From Monarcha castaneiventris obscurior (taxonomy: Eukaryota > Chordata > Aves > Passeriformes > Monarchidae), in the NCBI GenBank assembly GCA_026261815.1, contig JAMPIT010000493.1, positions 7,829,501 through 7,893,500 on the forward strand: 64,000 nucleotides of DNA. Reading direction: 5' to 3'. The notes beneath the pieces were generated by a model. The model was not told where the DNA came from. It saw nothing but the letters and a program-made list of their open reading frames with translations, and ran no database searches. The translations under genes were made by a program, and so were the position numbers. This document shows positions 1-64,000 of the stretch, piece by piece. Position 1 is the stretch's first letter. Every line of letters starts with the position of its first letter.

Positions 1-634
1 GGAGTTGTGTCTGATGGAACTGACAACACACAGAGAATTCACACTCATGCACTGTAAAAAGAGCTAAACAGGAACAAAAGCCCCCAACATCTGAAGGAGC
101 TTCTTTTACAGATTAAACAAACCAGCCAGCTGTTACAGCATGAAATAACCTCACTGCAAAAATACAGACCCAAAAAACACACACCAAAACCTCTCCACAA
201 AACCAGAAACACAAACCCTGACTTGTACAAACCTTTTCAGGGAGCTGCTATAAGCCTGGCTAACTTGAAGCCTTTAAGGGACAATATTTATCAGCTAAGT
301 TGATGAAATATAGCAAGTCTTTACCAAATTTACCTTTATTTCCCTCAAGGATGATGGTGAAGCTTTGCTGAGTTTTGAGAGGAGACATCTGTTCTCCAAT
401 GCTGGAATAAAGTCCTTGCCAACACATGCCAGTACCTGAGAGCCAGAAGTAAGACCTGCTGTGTTTGACTAGAACATTCAGCACACTCCTTGCTGTAGGT
501 AACACCACGTAGGAAATCACCAAGTTTTAAGTTATTTTCTCCTGACACAAAGTCGAATTACTTAAAAATGACATTGTTACATTTTAAAGTTTTAATTAAG
601 AAAAACTTAAAACTTTTAAAACCATTGATGCTGT
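1..634. other. Downstream flank of SMURF2
   Basis: AT-rich sequence without a recognisable exon. In mammals CEP95 lies beyond the SMURF2 3' end, but nothing here can be assigned to it. Confidence 0.6.
335..340 (-). terminator. Possible further-downstream poly(A) signal AATAAA
   Basis: A minus-strand AATAAA about 320 bp beyond the favoured signal. It would extend the 3' UTR to about 3.85 kb. Weak, hexamer only. Confidence 0.25.
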
Positions 635-655
635 GACAGTGCAAACAGCATACAA

Positions 656-661
656 TTTATT
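656..661 (-). terminator. Distal poly(A) signal AATAAA
   Basis: The minus strand reads AATAAA about 3.5 kb past the stop. It is followed by T/G-rich sequence in the transcript sense (about 600-650), as expected for a cleavage and polyadenylation site. Confidence 0.65.
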
Positions 662-2960
662 GCTCAACTTCTGCATGGGTACATACATTAAGTACTTAAA
701 AACCATTTTATACAGATTTTTTTTTTTGTTAAAGCTCATGTAACAGCTGGGTGAAAATACAATGATACCAACGCTAAAACATTCTGTAATAAATACAATG
801 GAAATTATAAACTAAGAACTGTCAGTTTGTGGAGGAGTAATTACACTTGTATAAACTAATTACAACTACAAAGCTCTGAGGATGTGGTAGAGCCAGGAAC
901 CTACTACATAGTGTAAAGTACAACAAATGGCACCTGTTAACTGTGTGGTGCTGTTTAAAAAGATGCTACATCGAGCTGGAGGATGGTGCTGTGACAGAGG
1001 AGCAAAGCTTGAACTTCCATCAATGCAGCCATTTAAATGCACCAGGAGTTCAGCACAGATGTAGTGTTGTAGAACAGGAATTTCAAAATAGCTTGTGTGC
1101 TCTGGACTTTAGTACAACACAAAAATTTGGTACAAATAAATCAGTTTAGGGAAACTGAAACTATGTGCAAAAAAAAAAAAAAATTAGAATACATACTGTA
1201 CAAAGCACCATTACAAAACTCTTTACACCGAGAAATTAAATCCTCTGAAACTCAACCATGAACTGTATATTTGAAATCTACAAAAGTCACTGTTCATAAT
1301 TAAACATTCATAATGAAAAGCAACAGCATAAAACCACGATGTGACATCTTTCTAAAACAAGTAAAGACTGGATAAAGTAAAACCCAGTAAGAGGGACACA
1401 TTGAAATAAATATTCACATTAATCATGGGGTGAAAGTCCAAGGTTAAAATGCAATATTAGGCTTAGCACCTTTTTGAAGGGAAAGTAGCTGACATGTTCT
1501 TGAAACAAAATTTTGGAAAGGAATCAACCCTTTACCATTTTCAGACAAACATCTGACTGGGTGATGAGGTGCTTTAGTTAAAGCTCTCAGTCTTTATGAA
1601 GGTAGAAAGGCACTCAAAATACTTGGTATATTCATCCTCATCTGTCAGCTATGGAAAGTTCAATGCAGATTTGTCTAGTTTTGCCTATAATATATTAAAT
1701 TTACAATATCTGTGGCAGTTAAAAAATTCTCAATGCCATACCAAAATGTTTGGTAGAAAAACAGATGTACTGCTAAGGCTGCTGTGAAAATGAATGTAAT
1801 TATCAGCTGATCTTGGGTCTCTGTTCTGCAGAGCTCATCTCCTCCATCCCCAAAGATGCTTCTGTGACAGCAAGGTGACGATAAACTATGCATTCAATAA
1901 ATCCACCAGCCAGATTTTACATTTGCCATGTTCCATGACCAGGGAGGCTGTGGCCACAGCCTGAGGAAGAGCAGGGGGAAAAAAAAAAAAAATCACTTTA
2001 TGACACTGAGGTCTCTCCTGTGAACAGTCACAAGAAGCTGTCTGTAAAATCCCTGGCAGTAGTAACTCACACCACTCACACCTTGCACGGGCTGAGCAGA
2101 GGCTTTGGGTGGGTCTGGAGCTGTGGCCCAACCACGGGCAGCACTTGGAGTGGCAAACACACTGGGCAAGAACCTGCTGTGCTCCTCAAGACCTGCAGAG
2201 GCACAGTGGCAGCTTCTCTGGCAACAGTTTACCTGAAAGCCCTGAACTGAGGAGCCCAGCGTGGATGCAAAAGCCCTTCAACAGGAGTGCAAGGGTCCCT
2301 TGAAATGAAAAAGGAAGTTTCTGATGTATTTCAAACCTGGCTGTCACAGCAAGTCTCTTGGCTTTCTGTTTACATCCCTAAGTAGCCTCATCCTGCAGCC
2401 AGCCCAGAAAGGGAAGCAAGTCCTTTGGAACAAGCCTGCCAGCAACAGCTGAACAAAAAAAAATAATCAAACCAACATGTGGATTTGGCTCACCAGATTC
2501 TTACCACAATTCTATAAAAGTAGTCCCTTGCCCACAATTCTAACACACAACATCCAGTAGTAGTTTACTCACTGAGGCAGTCAGACTTGGCAGAGCAAAA
2601 TTTAGTTCAATCTCCATAGAACAGACAGAAAATGAGCTGGTTCACTGTGACTTACACTGCAAACATGGAACAGCTGGTTACATCCCATCCCTTTAGCATT
2701 TTCAATACCTTTGACTTTCCTCTCATTGGCAGTGAAAAAATAGTGCAGATTTGATGATTAATTGTAACCTAAGTTACAAAAACACAACACTGATTGGAAA
2801 AAACCTGCTACTTATTCCAAATATTCTCATGGCTGAGAGGAGAATGGCACTGTCTCTTAAGCAGCCTGATTTATCCACACACCACAAGCAGATCAGACAG
2901 ATCTTAACTGAGAATTTCCAAACTAACGTCAAAGTTCAGTTCCCTCTACTGGTAGTGCAT

Positions 2961-2966
2961 TTTATT
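2961..2966 (-). terminator. Possible proximal poly(A) signal AATAAA
   Basis: A minus-strand AATAAA about 1.2 kb past the stop could produce a short 3' UTR isoform. Only the hexamer supports it. Confidence 0.3.
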
Positions 2967-4180
2967 CCCCTTTGAAGAGATCAACCCATGTTATAAATCA
3001 TATATATACTTACTTCCATCCCTACAATCAATAAATTATGTGCTCTTACAACCTCATATCCAAAGCACACTACACATATTTCAGTCAATACACCATTTTT
3101 CCTTAGTTGTAACTTCAACCCACGTGTCATGAGCAGCTGGACAAAGATTACATGTTTTACCTGATAAATCTTTAGCATCAACAAATATAGAATATGATTT
3201 GGCTGCGTTCAAACAAACTTTGGTTGACTGGACAGGATGGGTTCTGGAACAAACTGCTGAAAGGCTTCTGCTGGCAAAGCCCATCAGTGTTTCAACAGCT
3301 GAAAAATGCAGTGTTTCAATTCAAGGTCAAAAGCAACAAAAAATACTCTTGACAGACTTGTTAGAAAAATGCTGTTTAAAAAAGAAAATCAAAACATCTA
3401 CTGTTCATTAAGAAAAGGTTATTCCACATGTAAACACAAGGACTGTACCAAATACAGTCTGTGTCACTCACTAGAAATTCTGCTGGAGGAATCTGACAAG
3501 TGATATAAATAAGACCCCAAAACGTCATATTCGGAATTCCTGCTTGAAAAATATAAAAAAAGCCCCTGTGGCAACATTTACCTGGAATTTACATTGCAGA
3601 ATATAATGGTTTACTATAAGAAAATGCAGTTAACATGTAAGTGGCTTTCATTAAAAAGATTAATGATTCTTTCAGCCAATTTTATGCAAAGTTAGAATAA
3701 TCCAAAATATTTTTTTTTCCAAAAATAGCAGGTATAGATGCTGTTCAGTATCATACATTTAAAACAGGCTGAGACGTGACTTGTACCGACTGCTGAAGTT
3801 GTGTCTTGGTATCTGAGAATAGAAATCAGGTAGGCAAATATAATAGATTACCTCTTACAAAAATAGTAGTAGTCTTTAATTATAGAATACTGCTTAACTG
3901 TTGAAATGTAGGAAAAGTCAGCATTCTGTATGTTCAAGATATTAGTTTTTAATAGCAGCTGAATGATCCTATGGCAGGAACCACAGAACCTATTTTCTTG
4001 AAATAAAAAATTAAAAAAATTAAAATAAAAAAAATCCAAGTTGTCCTTTCCCTCCCAGTGTCCTAGTGTAGAAAAGGGAAAGTTTCCTGTATTTCAAGCA
4101 TTTCTTGAGTCTTGGCTGAGGGAAGGAAGGGCTTTCTGGCTGACAGGAATATAAATAGAGTCTGGGAGAGGCTGGGAGGG

Positions 4181-60391
<56,211 letters not shown>

Positions 60392-60466
60392 GGCCCCGGC
60401 CGGGGCTCCCCCGCCGCTGCTCCGCCAAGGGCTCGGGGGAGGCGCGAATGGAGCCGGGCCGGGCGC

Positions 60467-60535
60467 TCAGGGCAGCGGCGGCCGCCGGAGGAGGAGGAGA
60501 GGGAGGAGAGGCCCGGATGTGCCCAGCGTCGCCAT
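60467..60535 (-). other. Candidate upstream ORF (22 codons) in SMURF2 leader
   Basis: An ATG at 60533-60535 opens a 22-codon leucine/proline-rich frame (MATLGTSGPLLPLLLLRRPP followed by LP), ending in TGA at 60467-60469, 75 bp before the main ATG. The start context is C at -3 and G at +4. It is real only if transcription begins upstream of 60535. Confidence 0.4.
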
Positions 60536-60830
60536 GAGCGGGGCCGGGGCCGCGGAGGAGGAGCGGAGCCTTCCCCGCTTCCCTCCGCTTCCCTCCGCTT
60601 CCCCGCCCCCGGGCCCGAGCACAACAAAGCCGGGACGGAGCCGCACGGACGGACGGACGGACTGGCGGCGGGCTGGGCTCGGCTCCTCTCCTCTCCTCTC
60701 CCTCCGTCCCTCCCTCCTGCCCCGGGGAGGCCCTGCCCGCCCCCCGCGCCCCGCCTCGGGTCGGCCCGGGAGGCTGCGGGGGAACGGCGTCAGGCGGCGG
60801 CGGCGGCCGGGGCGCTCCTGGCCGGGGGGA

Positions 60831-61488
60831 ATGGCTGTGTCCTGGGAGAGATGGGGATCGGGAAGGATGGGGGAATGGCTGTGTCCTGGGAGAGCTGGGG
60901 ATCGGGAAGGATGGGGGAATGGCTGTGTCCTGGGAGAGATGGGGATGGAGAAGGATGGGGGAATGGCTGTGTCCTGGGAGAGATGGGGATGGAGAAGGAT
61001 GGGGGAATGGCTGTGTCCTGGGGGAGATGGGGATGGAGAAGGATGGGGGAATGGCTGTGTCCTGGGAGAGATGGGGATGGAGAAGGATGGGGGAATGGCT
61101 GTGTCCTGGGAGAGATGGGGATCGGGAAGGATGGGGGAATGGCTGTGTCCTGGGGGAGATGGGGATGGAGAAGGATGGGGGAATGGCTGTGTCCTGGGAG
61201 AGATGGGGATCGGGAAGGATGGGGGAATGGCTGTGTCCTGGGAGAGCTGGGGATCGGGAAGGATGGGGGAATGGCTGTGTCCTGGGAGAGATGGGGATGG
61301 AGAAGGATGGGGGAATGGCTGTGTCCTGGGAGAGATGGGGATGGAGAAGGATGGGGGAATGGCTGTGTCCTGGGAGAGATGGGGATCGGGAAGGATGGGG
61401 AATGGCTATGGCCAAGGGGGATAGGGGACTGGGAAGGATGTGGAGGATGGCCATGTCCTGGGAGAGATGGGGATCGGGAAGAATGTGA
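60831..61488. repeat. 44-bp G-rich minisatellite, about 15 copies
   Basis: Tandem units start at 60831, 60875, 60919, 60963, 61007, 61051, 61095, 61139, 61183, 61227, 61271, 61315 and 61359, exactly 44 bp apart, then two degenerate units at 61402 and 61447. Unit types differ at one block, atcgggaagg (type A) or atggagaagg (type B), with minor variants (agagctgg, or an extra g giving gggggagatgg). The plus strand is G-rich. The unit lacks stops in most frames, so both strands show long artefactual reading frames. The array abuts the SMURF2 CpG island on its upstream side. Confidence 0.97.
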
Positions 61489-61775
61489 GTGAACGGCCAA
61501 GGTGGAGAGGAGAGGGTGACAGAAGTTATGTGGGGAGTTGGGACAGGAAAATCAAGGGTGCAAATAGGAAAAGACACGGCAGGAGAATTGGGAGCCAGGG
61601 TGACATGTGTGGACCCGTGCAGGAGTGCCGCTGATCCAGGGCAGTATTCCCCATGGACAGGGTGTGACAGACCAGCCCTGGAAACTGTTAAACTTTGGAC
61701 CAATTTAGTTCTTATCTGCACTGTGTAGAAATCAGCAGTTGGGTTCTGTGAACTGCCATTCTCAGAATAATAATT

Positions 61776-61792
61776 AAAAAAAAAAAAAAAAA
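61776..61792. repeat. Poly-A run (17 A)
   Basis: A homopolymer in the upstream flank, just beyond the minisatellite. Confidence 0.9.
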
Positions 61793-62900
61793 GCCTTGCA
61801 TCCCTGCTATGTGGCCTAATTTAACTCCCACCCTGCAGGAAAGGTGACTCTTTCCAGAGTTTTCCCAGCTATGCAACACACTTCCCATGAGGGGAGCTCC
61901 ATCAAAGTCACAGACAGCTTCCTGCAGGGCCAGAGCGGCGTCAAGGGTGAGAAAAGCTCCCAGAAAAGCTACAAAGGTTGCCAGAGTCAAGGTTACCTTA
62001 GAAGACTGAACTAATACCTCACACACCTACTCCTACTAACGACCTTACTAATACTCTACTCGTTTGGTCATGTCACTGCTCTGGCTTCTTCCTGCTGAGG
62101 TAACCTGTTAAGTATTATCATGTGGGTAGTCAGAGATGAGGATCCAGCTATGGATCAGAGCCCCAGCACGGGATGAGAAGATCACCTGTGCTTCACAGAG
62201 TTCATCATGTGGCTTCTACACGGCCCAAGAGATTCTCTCTTGGCAGTTGCACAGAGCTGGGGTGTAACCATGTCTGGAGTGGTCCCATCCTGAGAGAGCT
62301 CAGAGCTTGGGCCTCGTTAATTCAAACCTGGGGCATGGAAATGATTTTTTTTTTTTTTTCCACTGAAGGCCTTGGAAGTGCAATGTGGTTCTCAAAACTT
62401 TCCTTCCATAAAATGTGACCTCTCACACGCTGTATGTGGGGGCTCACTTCTCCTTCCTCCCAAAGTGTCTTAAGTGCCAGGTTCTTCCAGGTGGAGATTT
62501 CCAATGCTTCCTGCAGTGCTTCACTGCTGTCCCAATGTCTCTTCAACAGGGAGCAGAGGAGTCCTGGGATCAGGACCTGGGATCCATCCCTTCCTCAGCC
62601 AGGGCTGTGCCTGTTCCCTGTGCCATCAGCTGTTTAACACAAAACTAGCAAATGTTAGACACCAACCTCCTTCACAGCAGGCAGAGCACAAGAGAAAGCA
62701 TTGATTCAGTGCTTCCCTGCTAGTTCAAAAGAAAATTTGAAACAATTTAAGTCTAAACTGCACTTACTACAAAACATGGGCACAATGTATCTATGGATTT
62801 TATGGCTTTATATTGCACTGAAACAGTTAAAAAGTTACTTTGTAATGGTTATGTAAATTCGCACACACCCCGCAGACATTCCAGGTGTCCTGATTCCTGC

Positions 62901-62903
<3 letters not shown>

Positions 62904-62934
<31 letters not shown>
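62904..62934. repeat. Poly-A run (31 A)
   Basis: Thirty-one uninterrupted A on the plus strand in the upstream flank. No poly(A) signal precedes it and no coding remnant is recognisable, so a retrocopy tail is possible but unsupported. Confidence 0.95.
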
Positions 62935-62943
<9 letters not shown>

Positions 62944-63639
62944 TCAGCATTTGTAATTGAAGGTCACGCTATTAAAGTTCCAATCTGTTACAAATTCACA
63001 TAGCCGGGTCATTATCCTTTTCTCAAACCATGTATATAAAGCAAATGGCTGATGGTTTGCAAATACTGCAACATTACCTGGCCACTGCTAAACTGAACAG
63101 AAAAATATAAAGCTACTTTTCACATACTTATTTCTAGATTTTTCCTAACATGATGATTATTCATTTCTAGGGTCTTGCAGTGCACTTTGGATGCAACATT
63201 CAATAATTCTGATATAATTTGACCAAAGTATTTAAAGTTATATTAAACAGAGAATTCTTTCTATGTGATCTTTTTCTAATGGATAACTAGTGTGTCAGAC
63301 ATTAATTGAAATGCCAATATTTTAAAAAAACCCGTTGGGATTAAATACAGTATTTCATTGTTCAGTAGTTATATGAACATTTTAATGCTTTCATTAAAAG
63401 TGGCTTTTAAAGGTCGTGAAGTGTACTTGGTTTCAAACTGCTTTTCAGAAAGCAATTTGCTGAACTATAAGTTTTTCTAAGATTTTTGGACACGCTGCTC
63501 ACCTTTCAGTGAAAATACTGTGGTATATTGCAAGTGTTAGAGCATTAACTGCCAGTGTGTGTATTTGGGTGACCATATAAAATGTACTGTCTGCAGGATG
63601 GTTGCTACTGCTGTGCATTTTTCTTTAATATGTGCCATA

Positions 63640-63663
63640 TTTTATTTTATTTATTTATTTTTA
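63640..63663. repeat. (TTTA)n microsatellite
   Basis: About five tttat/ttta units in the upstream flank. Confidence 0.8.
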
Positions 63664-64000
63664 AACAACCAACATGACTTGAGCATTTTTACAAATACAT
63701 CCAAAATACATTGGTGACACATGGGACAGTCCTATAGAGTAGGTGTGTATTTAACAGGGTGGGAGAAGAGGGCCTCCAGCTCCCATCAGTCTGGCAGGCA
63801 GGGCTGTGTCCCAGTTAGATCAGGCCCGGGTCCTCTCGTGACTAAAGTGGGGAGAACAAGCTGGGCCAGGCTGTTCTTGGACACACAGAGGTACCAGAAT
63901 GCCAGCTGCTCTCCCTCCCTTCTCTCTTTCTACCAATGGTTGTGCCTTGGGTGTTCCACAGGTGTTTGTGTCCCATCCTATCTCCCACCTCTGTCGGGAA

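Larger units (their letters stand above)
640..4180 (-). other. SMURF2: SMURF2 3' untranslated region
   Basis: About 3.5 kb of AT-rich sequence between the stop codon and the best poly(A) signal at 656-661. The length fits the long SMURF2 3' UTR known from mammals. It contains homopolymer runs and no reading frame worth calling. The exact cleavage point is inferred. Confidence 0.75.
61489..64000. other. Upstream intergenic flank of SMURF2
   Basis: After the minisatellite the sequence returns to AT-rich DNA with homopolymer runs and a somewhat GC-richer end (about 63760-64000). No exon, RNA gene or known transposon family was recognised. Confidence 0.7.

Noticed and set aside
1..634. CEP95 3' end expected from mammalian gene order
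   Set aside because: No coding sequence or plus-strand poly(A) signal is visible, so synteny alone is not enough to annotate it.
62840..62934. Processed pseudogene with a poly-A tail
   Set aside because: No AATAAA upstream of the A run, no coding remnant and no target-site duplication that I could see.

Overview
The window is vertebrate nuclear DNA, most likely from a passerine bird. It shows one spliced gene with large AT-rich introns, a dense CpG-island first exon, and a CR1 LINE fragment whose sequence looks like the songbird type. I saw no operons, prokaryotic features, tRNA or rRNA genes, or CRISPR arrays. Most open reading frames here are chance intronic frames.

One gene fills almost the whole window on the minus strand: SMURF2, a C2-WW-HECT E3 ubiquitin ligase. 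All 19 coding exons can be placed at GT-AG boundaries with consistent phase. They sum to 2,262 nt (753 residues plus stop), from the ATG at 60389-60391 to the stop at 4181-4183. The protein has an N-terminal C2 domain (exons 1-5), three WW domains (exons 6-7, 8-9 and 10), a glutamine-rich linker (exon 11) and a HECT domain (exons 12-19). The catalytic cysteine is residue 721. I see no frameshift, internal stop or missing exon. Compared with my memory of human SMURF2 (748 aa), the five extra residues all lie in the exon 11 linker.

Layout: 1-~640 is downstream flank. About 640-4180 is the 3' UTR, with a good poly(A) signal at 656-661. Exons 19 to 3 lie at 4181-31516. Exon 2 (39 nt) is at 33076-33114. 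A 27-kb intron 1 spans 33115-60339 and carries candidate regulatory patches and a CR1 remnant close to exon 1. Exon 1 and its CpG island lie at about 60110-60830. A 44-bp G-rich minisatellite (60831-61488, about 15 copies) sits directly against the promoter. 61489-64000 is upstream intergenic sequence without a recognisable gene.

The most interesting non-routine signals are the promoter-abutting minisatellite, with two interspersed unit types and a repeated four-unit block; an in-frame, skippable 39-nt exon 2 that carries the C2 residues linked to autoinhibition; a short upstream ORF; and a TEAD/CCAAT-like inverted repeat in intron 1. I found no evidence of a novel multi-gene system.
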